Notes: generated by a model from the letters alone, not told the origin. Counted from the first letter of the stretch, positions 45,366-58,344 are shown. The stretch: DNA of 64,000 nt from Phocoena phocoena (GCF_963924675.1 NC_089230.1:2977001-3041000), one strand, 5' to 3'. Translations and numbers: made by a program.

Positions 45366-45725
45366 TTTTTCTTTTTAAAATTTTTATCGGAGTATAATTG
45401 CTTTACAATGTTGTGTTAGTTTCTACTGTACAGCAAAGTGAATCAGCTATATGATACATATATCCCCTCTTTTTTGGATTTTCTTCCCATTTAAGTCACC
45501 ACAGAACATTGAGTTCCCTGTGCTATACAGCAGGTTCTCATTAGTTGTCTATTTTATACATAGTATCAATAGTGTATATATGTCAATCCCCCTCTCCCAA
45601 TTCATCCCACCCCACCCCACCCCTTTCCCCCTTGGTATCCATATGTTTGTTCTCTGCATCTGTCTCTATTTCTGCTTTGTAAGTAAGATCGTCTATACCA
45701 ATTTTTGTGCACTTTCCTTTTAATA
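45366..45725 (-). mobile_element. L1 3' end, cetartiodactyl type, minus strand
   Basis: 'tcggagtataattgctttac', 'cagcaaagtgaatcagctat', 'tgctatacagcaggttctca' and 'atgtcaatccccctctccca' give the antisense of the young L1 3' terminus. Confidence 0.88.
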
Positions 45726-46204
45726 ATTTGTTATAAAAACATATACTAAAATTTCAAAGAATAATGCAGTTAGCACCTAATATCTATCATGCAAAATAAA
45801 GTCACCTCTCTAAACATCTTTCTGATCGTATTCTCCATAATCCTGACTGCAGGGAACTGTTCTGAATTGTGTTCATTTCCAAATAAACACTTATTTTTTG
45901 GCTATTATGAATAATGCTACTATAAACATTTATATATATTTTGTGTAGACATATGTTTTCATTTCTCTTGAGTATGTTCCTAGGAGTAGTATTGCTGGGC
46001 CATACGGTCACACTATATTTAATGTTTATTTAATTGAAATATAGTTGATATTATGTTATAAGTGTACTACATATTGCTTTGACATTTACATACATTAAGA
46101 AATGATTACCAAGTCTAGTAACCATCTGTCCCCAACCAAGTTATTACAATATTATTGACCATCTTCCTTATGCTGTATATTACATTCCCACGGCTTATTT
46201 ATTT

Positions 46205-46499
46205 TAGTTTATTATTATTTTAATTTTTATTTATTTTGGCTGTGTTGGGTCTTCGTTGCTGCGCGTGGATTTTCTCTAGTTGCGGTTAGCAGGGGCTGCT
46301 CTTTGTTGCGGTGTGCGGGCCTCTCATTGCGGTGGCTTCTCTTGTTGTGGAGCACGGGCTCCAGGCGTGCAGGCTCAGTAGTTGTGGCACACGGACTTAG
46401 TTGCTCCATGGCATGTGGGATGTTCCCAGACCAGGGCTCGAACCCATGTCCCCTACATTGGCAGGCTGATAATTAACCACTGCGCCACCAGGGAAGCCC
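46205..46499 (-). mobile_element. CHR-1-like long SINE nested in L1
   Basis: 'ggctgtgttgggtcttcgtt' through 'cactgcgccaccagggaagc'. Flanking duplication around ggcttatttatttta (about 46191-46205 and 46501-46515). Confidence 0.92.
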
Positions 46500-47823
46500 T
46501 GGCTTATTTATTTTAAAGCTGGAGGTTTGAACGTCTTAATCTCCTTTACCTATTTTGCCCAACACCACCCCCCCACCAGCAACCCACTGTTTGTCTTCTA
46601 TTTCTAGTCATCTGCTTTCACTTTGTTTGCTTGCTTTGGTTTTTGACTTCCACATATAAACGAGGTCGTGTGGTATTTTCTAGAACATATGGCAGTTTGT
46701 TGTCTTTCTGTTGATAATCATTCTGACAGGTGTGACGTGGTATCTCATTGTGGTTTTGATTTGCGTTCCCCTGATGATTATTGATGTTGAGTACCTTTTC
46801 ATGTGTCTGTTGGCCATCTGTATGTCTTTTTTGGAACAATGTCTACTTAGGCCCTCCACCCATTTTTAATTTTTTTTTTTTTGATGTGCAGTAGTAAGGA
46901 TTCTTTGTATATTTTAGAAATTAACCCTTATTAGACATATCATTTGCAAATATCTTCTCCCATTCAGTAGGCTGTCTTTTTGTTTTGTTGCTACTTTCCT
47001 TCACTGTGCAAAAGATCTTTAGTTTGATGTAGTCCCATTTGTTTATTTTTGCTTTTGTTTCTCTTGCCTGAGGAGGCAAATGCAAAATATATTACTAAGA
47101 CCAATGTGACAGAGTATACTGCTTATGTTTTCCTTTAGAAGTTTTATGGTTTTATGTAAGTCTTTAATGGTCTTACATTTAAGTCTTTAATCCATTTTGA
47201 CTTTATTTTAGTATATGGTGTGAGAAAGTGGTCCAGTTTGAGTCTTTTGCATGTAGCTGTCCAGTTTCCCAGCACCGTATTGAAGAAGCTGTCATTTCTC
47301 CATTGTATATTCTTATCTCCTTTGTCATAAATTAATTGACCATATAAGTGTGGGTTTGTTTCTGGGCTCCATATTCTTTTCCATGGATCTGTGTGTGTGT
47401 TTTTGTGCCAATACCATACTGTTTTGATTATTGTACCTTTGTAGTATAGTCTGAAGTCAGGGAGTGTGATTCCTCCAACTCTGTTTGTCTCTCTCAAGAT
47501 TGTTTTGGCTATTCAGGGTCTTCTGTGTTTCCATACAAATTTAAAAACTATATGTTTTAGTTCTGAGAAAAATGTCATTGGTGTTTTGATAGCAATTGCA
47601 TTGAATCTGTGGGTTGCCCTGGGTAGTATGGTAATTTGAGCAATATTAATTCTTTCAACTCATGAGCATGGTATATCTTCCCATTTGTTTGTATCATCTT
47701 GAATTTCATTCATCCATCAGTGTCTTATAGTTTCCTGAGTACACGTTTTTTACCTCCTTGGTTAGATTTATTCTTAGGTATTTTATTGTTTTTGATGAAA
47801 CTGTAAGTGGGAATCTTTTCTTT

Positions 47824-47946
47824 TCTTTTTTTCTCTTTGGCTGTGCTGTGTGGCTTGTGGGATCTTTAGTTCCCTGACCAGGGATTGAACCCAGGCTCTC
47901 AGCAGTGAAAATGCAGAGTCCCAACCACTGGACTACCAGGGAATTC
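47824..47946 (-). mobile_element. CHR-type SINE nested in L1 ORF2
   Basis: 'ggctgtgctgtgtggcttgt', 'ccctgaccagggattgaacc', 'caaccactggactaccaggg', interrupting ORF2 between the antisense of KYLRINLTKEVKNVY and its continuation. Confidence 0.9.
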
Positions 47947-50095
47947 CAAATGGGATTGTTTTCTTAATTTCTCTTTCTTATAGTTCATTGTGAGTGCATA
48001 GAAATGCAACAGATTTCTGTGTATTAATTTTGTATCCTGTAACCTTGCTGATTCATTTATTAGTTCTAATAGTTTTCTGGTGACATCTTTAGGATTTTCT
48101 CTATATAGAATCATGTCATCTGCAAACAGTGACAGTTTTACTTCTTCCTTTCCAATTTAGATTTCCTTTATTTCTTTTTCTTCTCTGATTGCTGTGGTTA
48201 GGGCTTCCAATACTATATTGAATAAAAGTGGTAAGAGTGGACATCTTTGTCTTATTCCTGATCTGAGAGGAAATGCTTTCAGCTTTTTACCATTGAGTAT
48301 GTTGTTAGCTGTGTGTCTGTTATATATGGCTTTTATTGATGTATGCTCCCTATATACCTACATTCTTGAGAGTTTTTATCATAAATAAATGTTGAGTTTT
48401 GTCAAAATCTTTTCATGCATCTACTGGGATGATCATATAATTTTTATTCTTCAATTTGTTACTGTGGTGTATCATGTTGATGGATTTGTGGATATTGAAC
48501 TATCCTTGGGATAAATCCCATTTGATCACAGTGTATGATCCTTTTAATGTATAGTTGGCTTCAGCTTGCTAATATTTTGTTGTGGAATTTTGTACCTATG
48601 CTCATCGGTGATATTGGCCTGTAATATTTTTTGTACTGTCTTTTTCTGGTTTTGGTATCAGGATGATGCTGGTCTGAAAGAATGAGTTTGGAAATGTTCC
48701 TTTGCAACTTTTTGGAATAGTTCATGAAGGCTATACTAACTCTTATTTAAATATTTGGTATAATTCACGTTTGAAGCCATCTGCTCCTGGACTTTTGTTT
48801 GTTAGTAATTTTTAAAATTACTGATTCAATTTTGTTACTGGTAATTTGTCTGTTCATATTTTCTATTCTTCCTGATTCAGTCTTGTGAGATTGTATATTT
48901 CTAAGAATTTATCCATTTCTTCTAGGTTGTCCATTTTATTGACATATAATTTTCCATTGTAATCTTTTATGATCTTTTGGATTTCAGTTGTGTTGGCTGT
49001 AATTTCTCCTCTTTCATTTCTGATTTTATTTATTTGAGACCTCTTTTTTTCTTAATGAGTCTGGTTAAAGGTTTATCAATTTTGTTTATCTTTTAAAAAA
49101 AGAGTTCTTAGCTTTGTTGAACTTTTCTACTGTTTTTCTACTCTTTATTTCATTTATTTCTGCTCTGATACTTTTTATTTTAGGCTTAGTTTGTTCTTCT
49201 TTTTCTAGTTTTTTTTTTAGGTGTAAGGTTACATTGTTTATTTAAGATTGTTCTTGTTTCCTGTGGCAGACTTCTATCGCTAAACTTTCCTTTTAGAACT
49301 GCTTTTGCTGTGTCCCATAGATTTTGGATCATTGTGTTTCCATTTTCATTTGTCCCCAAGTATTTTTTGATTTCCTCTTAGATTTCTTCAGTGACCCACT
49401 TGTTGTTTAGTAGTGTATTGTTTAGCTTCCATGTGTTTGTGGGTTTTTTTCTTGTAGTTAACTTCTATTCTCATACTGCTGTGGTCAGAAAAATGCTTGA
49501 TATTATTTCAATTTTCTTAAATGTACTGAGACTTGTTTTGTGGCCTAGCATGTGATCTATCCTGGAGAATGTTCCATGTGCACTTGAAAAGAATGTGTAT
49601 TCTGCTGCTTTTGGATGGAATGCTCCATATGTTTCTATTAACTCCATCTGGTCTAATGTGTCTACTGTTTCTTCATGGATTTCCTGTCTGGATGATCTGT
49701 CCATTGATGTAAGTGAGGTGTTAAAGTCCCCTACTATTATTGTGTTACTGTCAATTTCTCTCTAATGTCTGTTAATATTTGCTTTATGTATTTAGGTGCT
49801 CCTATGTTGAGTGCATATGTTTACAATTGTTATATCTTCTTCTTGGATTGATCTCTTGATCATTATGTAATGTCTTTCTTGTCTCTTGTAACAGTCTTTA
49901 TTTTAAAGTCAATTTTGTCTGATATAAGTATTGCTACGCCAGCTTTCTTCTGATTTCCATTTGCATGGAATACCTTTTTCCATCCCCTCACTTTCAGTCT
50001 GTATGTGTTTTTAGATCCGAAGTGAATCTCTTTTAGGCAGCATACAGATGGATTTTGTTTTTAAATCCATTCAGCCACTCTATATCTTTTTATTC

Positions 50096-51110
50096 TTTTT
50101 TAACATATCTATTGGAGTATAATTGCTTTACGATGTTGTATGAATTTCTGCTGTATAACAAAGTGAATCAGCTATACGTATACATATATCTCCATATTCC
50201 CTCCCTCTTGCGTCTCCCTCCCACCCTCCCTATCCCACCCTCCCTATCCCACCCCTCTAAGTGGTCACAAAACACCGAGTTGATCTCCCTGTGCTATGCA
50301 GCTGCTTCCCACCAGCTATCTATTTTACATTTTGTAGTGTATATATGTCCGTGCTACTCTCTCACTTCATCCCAGCTTACCCTTCCCCCTCCCCATGTCC
50401 TCAAGTCCATTCTCTATGTCTGCATCTTTATTCCTGTTCTGACCCTAGGTACTTCAGAACCTTTTTTTTTTTAGATTCCATATATATGTGTTAGCATATG
50501 GTATTTGTTTTTCTCTTTCTGACTTACTTCACTTTGTATGGCAGACTCTAGGTCCATCCACCTCACTACAAATAACTCAATTTCAGTTCTTTTTACGGCT
50601 GAGTAATATTCCATTGTATATATGTACCACATCTTCTTTATCCATTCATCTGTCAATGGACACTTAGGTTGCTTCCATGTCCTGGCTATTGTAAATAGAG
50701 CTACAGTGAACATTTTGGTACATGACTCTTTTTGGATTATGGTTTTCTCAGGGTATATGTCCAGTAGTGGGATTGCTGGGTCATATGGTAGTTCTGTTTT
50801 TAGTTTTTTAAGTACCCTCCATACTGTTCTCCACAGTGGCTGTATCAATTTACGTTCCCACCAATGGTGCAAGAGGGTTCCCTTTTCTCCACACCCTCTC
50901 TGGCATTTATGGTTTGTAGGTTTTTTGTTGATGGCCATTCTGACTGGTGTGAGGTGACACCTCATTGTAGTTTTGATTTGCATTTCTCTAATGATTAGTG
51001 ATGTTGAGCATCCTTTCATGTGTTTGTCAGCACTCTGTATATCTTCTTTGGAGAAATGTCTGTTTAGGTCTTCTGCCCATGTTTGGATTGGGTTGTTTGC
51101 TTTTTGATAT
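50096..51110 (-). mobile_element. Younger L1 3' end nested in older L1; ORF2 C-terminus open for 182 codons
   Basis: Starts with the young L1 3' terminus ('tggagtataattgctttacg'). The minus-strand frame 50471-51019 is uninterrupted for 182 codons and matches the ORF2 C-terminus ([51 protein letters not shown]). The Cys-rich motif reads C-x3-C-x7-H-x4-R, with Arg at the expected last Cys. 5'-truncated, hence not autonomous. Confidence 0.88.
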
Positions 51111-51275
51111 TGAGCTGCATGAACATTTCTTGTAAAGGCAGTTTAGTGGTGCTGAACTCTTTTAGCTTTTGCTTGTCTGTAACTCGTTATCTCTCCTTCA
51201 AATCTGAATGATAGCTTTGCAGGATGGAGGTATAGAGGGTGCAATAGGTCTTCAAGTCTGTGGGACAATATAACT
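51111..51275 (-). mobile_element. Continuation of older L1 beyond nested insertion
   Basis: 'tttcttgtaaaggcagttta' to 'ctttgcaggatggaggtata' resembles antisense L1 sequence common in old copies. Short and diverged. Confidence 0.45.
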
Positions 51276-52256
51276 CTAGGTCAAATGTGAAAAGTTAGGT
51301 ATGTATATTTTAATCCATAGAACAGCCACTATAAACACAAGGGATATAGCTGAAAAGACCATAGACAAATTAAAATAGAAAAAAAATCAGATTATCTAAA
51401 AGAAAGGAGGATCAGAGGAGCAAAACAAGAAAATAATAATAAAATGGAAGACAAGGACCCCACTATTTCAATGCTTACATTAAATGTTGATGGTCTAAAC
51501 ATGGTAATTAAAAATCAGAGATTGTCAGACCAAACTATATGCTGGCAACAAGAGACATACTTTAAATATAAAGACAAAGATAGCTTGAAAGAAATGGAAC
51601 AAAAAGCATACACCACGAGCAAGAATAAGTACGATATAAGAAAGCTTGAGTGGTTGTTGTAATAGCAGAGTATTACCAGAGACATTTTATCATCATAATA
51701 AAAAGTAACCATTCGTCAGGAAGACTTAGCAATTAAATATGTATATATGCTTAACAACAGAGCGTCAGACACATAAAGCAAAAATGGACAGAATTCGGAC
51801 ATATAGACAATTCTGCAATTATGGCTAAGAGTTATTATGCCTCTTTCTGCAACTGGTAGAACAGACTGACAAAAAATTAGTAAAGACACAGATGATTGAA
51901 CAAGACTATCTACCACCTTTATCGAATTGATATCTATAGAATACTGCATTGAATAAGTGCAGAATACAAATTCTTTACCAGTGCACATAATACATTCACT
52001 AAGATGGGCAATATGTCGGCACATAAAGCAAGTCTCAATAAATTGAAAAAGACCAAAATCTTGCAAAATGTATTTCTGAACACAATGGAATTCAGTTATA
52101 AATCACTAACAATAAAATATCTAGAAAACATCCCCCCCAAATATCTAAACAATACAGTTCTAAATAATTCATGGGCCAAAGACAAAATCAAGGGGAAGTT
52201 AGAAACCATTTTGAACTGCATGACAACAAAAGAAAGAAGCTTATATCTGTGAATGC
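51276..52256 (+). mobile_element. Old L1 5' ORF2 fragment, plus strand
   Basis: Plus-strand translation at 51444-51662 gives an endonuclease-start-like segment (TLNVDGLNMVIKNQRLSD, CWQQETYFKYKDKD). Later 'aattcatgggccaaagacaa' is also L1. Opposite orientation to its neighbour, giving a head-to-head L1 junction near 51275. Confidence 0.7.
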
Positions 52257-52699
52257 TTAAATGAGGAGTCTGAGGTCAATGGATGAGATATGGAATTAGC
52301 GGTCATTAGCATGCAGGTGTAATGGGCCAACACACACTTCCCAAGGAGAAAGGCAGAGGCTGCACATGGACCTCAGCGAACACTGACTCTAAGGGATGTG
52401 CACAGACACAGACAGAAAGGGAGGTAAGAGAGAAGCAGGTGAGCATAGGAGATCTGATTAGCTTCTGACCTAGTTCCACCAGCCCATGGGCCAGCGCAAC
52501 AAGAATTATCCTCATCTGGAAAACAGCTGTGAAAATGCAGTTCCGCTGTGTCTTCCGCTGCAATAGCCGAAAAGGCCACACGATGGCGGAACAACATCGG
52601 CAGTGCTTCCCAGGGCCCAGCGTCATAGAATGCTTGTGTGTTAGCGCACCCTCTTCTGTTGTGTGACCACACACTCAGCCACTTACTACGTCGCTTATT
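52257..52699. other. Unassigned sequence
   Basis: No gene recognised. Confidence 0.5.
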
Positions 52700-52860
52700 G
52701 TTCTGACAAATATTTATGGAGTCGTTGCTATGTGTTAGGTACAAGCCCTACTACTGAGAACAAGACAGTTTACTCCCCACGTGTGGGATTGGGGTGCAGA
52801 CAAAAAACTGTAAGTCAAACAGGATAATTTCAGAGAGCAGTAGATGTCTGAGAATAATAG
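52700..52860 (-). repeat. L2 LINE fossil
   Basis: 'gacaaatatttatggagtcg', 'ctatgtgttaggtacaagcc' and 'gagaacaagacagtttactc' follow the antisense of the L2 3' end. Confidence 0.6.
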
Positions 52861-54190
52861 AAATCCACCTTCTGGACAGCAAGTAGTGCTGGTGGAGAAG
52901 CAGAGCTGTAGGCGAGACTTGGCTATCACTGTATGGTCAGGACCTGCCGACCACACACTGACGCACAAATGTCCAGGACAAGCAACACACACACATCTGA
53001 CTATCGAGGCTCGTGCTCACCCTTACTGCTCTTGTCACCCTTCGACACTGAAATAAACAGCTTTTATTTTGCCTAGCTGTGGTTTGACTTTCCTTCTGAT
53101 GTATGAATCCAGTTTACCTGTCTGTCTATCTATCTACCTACCTATCATCTTCTATCCATCTGTCTGTTCCCGTCTGCCCATCCATCCATCCATTTAAGAC
53201 CCCATTCCACTATCGACCCCTCACTCCACACACACACTTTAGATGCCACTTGCATCTTCTTGGGGAGCGTCCCTCTATGTGCTGCTCAGATCCTCTCAGG
53301 CAAGCAAAATTCAGAGTTTAAATCTACATAAATTGGGACAGGCTCAGTGACAGGAGAGTGGAAAATAAGAAATCATATCTTGAGTTGCAGTTGAAGAAAC
53401 TTGGGCTGTTATCTAGAGAAAAGAAATCTCAGAGTTTCGGGGCAAAGTCAGGGCAAGATGAGAGCCTTCTGTATCTGCAGTGATTGTGTGAAGGGCAGGG
53501 ATGGGGTTTGCCCTTGGTGACCTCAAGTGCAGAAGTGAAAACGGCTGTCAGAAGCCGGTTTTGATGGGATACGTGATAGATCTCTCCACAGTGTTCGGTA
53601 GGCAGAGGTGCACTGCCCTGCGTGTGGGCATTTAGAGAGGGATATGGGGGGTGGGAGAGGTCAAACAGTGGATGGCAGTTCAACCAGGTAACTTTTGAGA
53701 TGTCTTATCATCCTGAAATTATCTGATTTTTAAGAGAAAATGAAAAAGTCAGGAGTAACTAGAAAGAGGTCAGGAAAAGCAGTCAGACAAGATGACAAAG
53801 TTGGAGAAAAGCAAGAAGGTACAAGATGGAGTCAGGAAGCCAAGGGGAGGGGCTTGCACATATGTACTAGTAGCCAGATTGCAAAGGGCCAAAGAGAGGG
53901 GACGACACAGGGGCTAAAGAGCAGACAACATCTTATAAATGTGTGCCCTGGAGGGAAGGCAGGAAGGAGAAAGGGGTTTTTGTCTCTTGGTTTGTTTAAG
54001 GATTTTGTGAGCAGAGCAGATTTACCAGCAGAGAAGATGGACAGGGAACCGCTGAAGACAAGTGATCATGCAAATACTCAGTTTATCAAGGAAGAGACCT
54101 GTTGGTGTTATGGGGTATTCTTGGCAAAGGTCAGTGCTGTCTGTGAGGTCACCACGGTAAGACAGTGTGAGAAAGGCGGCCAGGAAGCAC
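52861..54190. other. Unassigned sequence with a TCTA/ATCC microsatellite
   Basis: Simple repeat (ctgt/ctat/ccat units) at 53118-53193. No gene. The 168-codon frame at 53740-54246 (+) is Lys/Gly/Glu-rich, unrecognised and runs into MIR sequence, so is not called. Confidence 0.55.
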
Positions 54191-54480
54191 GGCAAGAGGA
54201 AGGACTAGGGATTGAAAACAGAACTGAACCTGGATTTGAACCCTAGCTCAACCTCCTCAAATTGTTGGGATCTTGGGCGAGTCATGTAACTAGAGCAATC
54301 TTGGGTTCCCATCAAGTAATATTCAAATGATTGCTGTGATTTATTGAATGTTTACTGAGACCCAGCCCTATGCCAAGTGAGCGCTCCCCATGTGTCAGCT
54401 CACGGAATTCTTAACACTGCACATCCGGTAAAACGATTTCCCAAGGTCGCAAAGCTGACCCCGAGCACTATGGGATATGG
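54191..54480. repeat. Probable MIR fossils, two orientations
   Basis: 'tgaacctggatttgaaccct' and 'cttgggcgagtcatgtaact' are MIR on plus. 'atgccaagtgagcgctcccc' and 'tttcccaaggtcgcaaagct' look like MIR on minus. Eroded. Confidence 0.5.
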
Positions 54481-54621
54481 GGCCTCCCTAGCTGTCTGTC
54501 TCAGAGTTGTTCTAAGGGTTAAAAAAATCTTTAATATTCAGAGTAGTTGTGATTACTGTGGTGGGGTAAATATGCTTTATTTTATATTACTTACTGTTTC
54601 TTATATTACTATATAGCCCAG

Positions 54622-54832
54622 TGTTTTGTTTTTTTTTTTGCAGTACGCGGGCCTCTCACTGCTGCGGCCTCTCCCGTTGCGGAGCACAGGCTCCGGACGC
54701 GCAGGCTCAGCGGCCATGGCTCACGGGCCCAGCCGTTCCGCGGTGTGTGGGATCCTCCCGGACTGGGGCACGAACCCGTGTCCCCTGCATCGGCAGGTGG
54801 ACCCCCACCCACTGCGCCACCAGGGAAGCCCT
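54622..54832 (-). mobile_element. CHR-2-like SINE
   Basis: T-run, 'gcagtacgcgggcctctcac', body, 'ccaccagggaagccc'. Conserved, so fairly young. Target duplication not clear. Confidence 0.92.
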
Positions 54833-55234
54833 GTTACATCTTTTTGAATGACCTTGAAAAGATCCTGCTGCTTGTTAGCAGTTTACCAGCTGGAGCCACA
54901 CTATGTCCACACACAAGCATCATGCAATATGCCGGGGAAACACAGGGTCTCAAGCTCCCAAATCCAGGGCTTTACCTGTTTCACCTTTTCTCACAGTGAA
55001 ACATATTCTTATGGTTCTGGTGTTTCCTCCAGTGCTGTCTCAGAGGGATGGCAATAACTAGGTATCTGTCAAGAAAATAAATAGTGAGTAGTTTATTGCT
55101 TTAAAATATGCAACCAAAGCAAAGAGAATAAAATGCAATCTTAGGATGAGTAGGTAACTTAAGATGTGTTTCACAACCCGATAAGTGCTATAGTTATTAA
55201 AAAATGTTATGCTACAGTGCTTTTATGCAATTTT
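54833..55234. other. Unassigned sequence
   Basis: No gene or repeat recognised. Confidence 0.5.
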
Positions 55235-55490
55235 TCAAACATATTTTTTGAGCCCATAATGTATATCAGTGGCCTTGCTACATGACAAGGGTAGAATGAT
55301 GGGCAGGTAAAATGGTGTATGTCTTCATGAAGCTTGAAGTCCAGTGGGGCAGGCCATATTGGTCACGTAATCAATCAACACAATGTCACACTTTAACGGT
55401 GACAAGTGACATGGAGAAGAATGCCCAGGTCAGTGATGGCTTCAGAGTGAGGTGTGACCTCATCCAGGAGACCAAGCACTCAGGGAACCA
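55235..55490 (-). repeat. L2 LINE fossil
   Basis: 'ttcatgaagcttgaagtcca', 'acggtgacaagtgacatgga' and 'gaggtgtgacctcatccagg' are in the order of antisense L2. Confidence 0.6.
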
Positions 55491-55929
55491 GTAAGTGAAC
55501 TAAAATCTGTTGGATGAGCACAGCTGATTCTTTTAGAAGCTCTGAACCTCATTTTAGGGCTGATTTCGCTCGTTTATTCCCCACTGGTCTTTTGCAGATT
55601 ACGATTTGCGATCTTGAAGGAAGGGGAGTAAAAACCGGAATTCATCCAGGTCGTTGCATTTCCCTAAAATTGCCAACCTTCCCTCCAGTTTCCCATAGAA
55701 CTTGCCCTTCCTCCACATATTTAAAGAGTGCTTTATAAAAATCGCACTGTCTTTTTAACGCAATGTAAACAACTATATTGCCAATTATATAGATAGCACA
55801 TCTATATGAAGAAAATTCAAATAAAACAGAAAATTAAAAAGAATAAATTGAAAATCATTTAACAACTCGTAGCCACTAAGATTTCAGTAAACTTTCTTTC
55901 CAGATCTGTCTCTGTACAAGAACAGACAT

Positions 55930-56076
55930 GCTATTTTTTTAAACTTTATTGAAGAAAATTGACAGACACAGTTTTATATATGCAGTGTACAATGTGATGA
56001 TTTGATATACATACACGATGTAGCATGCGTACCCAGATCAAGACAATTCACACAACCATCACCTCACATAGTCAAC

Positions 56077-56107
<31 letters not shown>

Positions 56108-56900
56108 TTAAGATCTACTCCCAGCCACTGTCAAATCTGTAATACAGAATTATTAACCATGGTCACTAGGCTGTACATTGGATCCTCAGAACTTATTCTT
56201 GTAACTGAACAATTATATCCCTTGAGCTACATCACCCAATTTCCCCTCCCCCAGCCCCTGCTAACCACCATTCTATTCTGTTTCTATGAAATTTTATTTT
56301 TTTAGTTTCCACATATAACTGATACCACCCAGTATTTGCCTTTCCCTGTCTGGCTTATTTTACTGAGCATAATGTCCTCCAGATTCATCCATGTTGTTGG
56401 AAATGGCAGAATTTCCTTTTTTTTTTTAATTCCAGTGTGTGTGTGTGTGTAAATATATTAAATTATCTTTATCCAGTCATCCATTGAAAGACGTTTAGAT
56501 TGTTTCTGTGTCTTGCCTACTGTGAATAATGCTGCAACAAACATGGGATTACAGATGTATCTTTGAGATCCTGATTTCACTTCTTTCAGATTTATACCCA
56601 GAAGTGGAACTGCTGGATCATATGACAATTCTAGTTTTTATTTTTTGAGGGCCTCCATACTGTTTTCCATAGTGGCTGCACCAATGTACATTCCCACCAG
56701 TAGTGCACAAGAGCGTTCCCTTTTCCAGCACTTATCACCAGCACTTGTTATCTCTTGTCTTCTCGATGATGGCCATTTTAACAGGTGTGAGGTGATACCT
56801 CACTGTGGTTCTGATTTGCATTTCCCTGGTGGTTAGTGGGGTTATGCACCTTCTCACGTACTTGCCGGCCGTCTGCATGTCTTCTTTGGAAATGTAGGTA
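55930..56900 (-). mobile_element. L1 3' region, minus strand, with internal (TG)n
   Basis: 'ttattgaagaaaattgacag', 'tgatgatttgatatacatac', then 'catccatgttgttggaaatg', 'aacatgggattacagatgta' and 'attcccaccagtagtgcaca' are antisense L1 3' sequence. A (TG)n array lies at 56079-56102 and another at about 56434-56450. Confidence 0.8.
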
Positions 56901-57717
56901 TGGACGTGTTGATATCAATTGTGGCTCCATGCTGGGCAGCCTTCTTCGTGGTACAACATGCTAGGTCGGTGTTACTGATGGGTGTCACTCTCTCCATGGC
57001 TGTGTCATGGTCCACGGGCAGGGAGGCAGTCCCACACTGAGGACATGAATTCACTGACCCTTTGCCGCATACAAGGGCTGCATTTCTCAAGATACCTTCT
57101 CACCCTCCGGAAGGTTAAAAATCTGGTGCCCTGGGACCTTCTTATTCCTGGGAACTCATTTTTCTTGTCCCTTCTCTCTCTAAGGTACTGCAGATAAAGA
57201 ATTTCACTGAGAGGAATCATGGGAGAAAAAGAGGAGACTTGGGTGAGGACACCCCAGCAGGATGAGAACGGCGCTGGTAGGAATCCTGCAGGCTGGCCGG
57301 CTTCCCTCACTGGAGCGCACAGCTGCCCTGGGGCTCCAGGTAGAACACGAAAGCCCACACTGTCGCTGCCTTTCACTGCAACATAGACTTGGTAAGTTGT
57401 ATCTTTCCATTGCAGTAAAACGATTGGTTTTGTAGAAAGGCGTTGCACGGGTAATTCGGTTTTAAGAGGAAGTGGGTGAAGACGGATGGGGTTTGCTGGC
57501 TTGTACTCTGTTAGCCTGCGGGACGTGCCTTCACGTGTGAGAAATCACATTCCCTTTGCTTTAGGAGGAAGCTTTTAGCCAGGGTTTTTTAACAGGATCC
57601 CACCCAGGTTCCAGTGCTAACTCTGCAGCACACTTGGTCAGAATAAAATGGGGTATTTCCCTCCCACTCACGTGTTACTGGTTAAGAGCAGTCCTATAGA
57701 TGTCATTAGTTTTGTTT
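56901..57717. other. Unassigned sequence
   Basis: No gene or repeat recognised. Open frames of up to 147 codons on the minus strand (57005-57448) match nothing I know. Confidence 0.5.
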
Positions 57718-58125
57718 CTTTTTAAAAAATTTTTGTGTTATATTGGAGTATAGTTGATTCACAATGCTGTGTTAGTGTCAGGTGTACAGCAAAGCGGTTC
57801 AGTCATGTATATACATGTATCTATTATTTTTCAGGTTCTTTTTCCATATAGGTTATTACAGAGTATTGAGTCTAGATCCCTGTGCTATACATTCGGTCCT
57901 TGTTGATTATCTATCTTATATATAATAGTGTGTATATGTTAATCCCAACCTCCTAATTTATCCCTGCCCTCCCTTTCCCCTTTGGTAACCATACATTTGT
58001 TTTCTAAGTCTGTGAGTCTTTCTGTTTTGTAACGAAGGTCACTTGTATCATTTTTCTGGATTCCACATATAAGTGATATCATATGATATTTGTCTTTCTC
58101 TGTCTGACTTACTTCACTTAGATAA
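57718..58125 (-). mobile_element. L1 3' end, cetartiodactyl type, minus strand
   Basis: 'attggagtatagttgattca', 'tcaggtgtacagcaaagcgg', 'aggttattacagagtattga', 'ctgtgctatacattcggtcc', 'ccacatataagtgatatcat'. Confidence 0.88.
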
Positions 58126-58344
58126 GTTTGGTTTCTGATTTATAGAAAACTTCCCTTCTGGGGAGTGAAAATGTGTTTTCTGTTTATCCTCTGAATCTCT
58201 CCTGAGAGATGTTTGGTGATTTCCAGCGCAGGGCGGTAAGCTCAGAGCCCAAGGTCCCAGTGACGCACGGCACCATCTGTAGCACCACTTCAAGTTAGTT
58301 CATAATAGGAGTCACGTAAAGCCTCCCAGCTTTGGAACTCTTTG

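Larger units (their letters stand above)
45726..50095 (-). mobile_element. Large L1 LINE, minus strand (3' end through start of ORF2)
   Basis: Long antisense L1: 3' region at 45726-46860, then ORF2 sequence to about 50095. Minus-strand translations give ORF2 segments, such as [20 protein letters not shown] (47144-47497). The region at 49471-49704 encodes the end of the endonuclease domain (SSAHGTFSRIDHMLGHK). Many stops and frame breaks show it is inactive. Two SINEs are nested inside. Probably more than one insertion is merged at the 3' end. Confidence 0.85.

Noticed and set aside
53740..54246. 168-codon plus-strand open frame
   Set aside because: Charged low-information product with no family match, ending in a MIR fossil.
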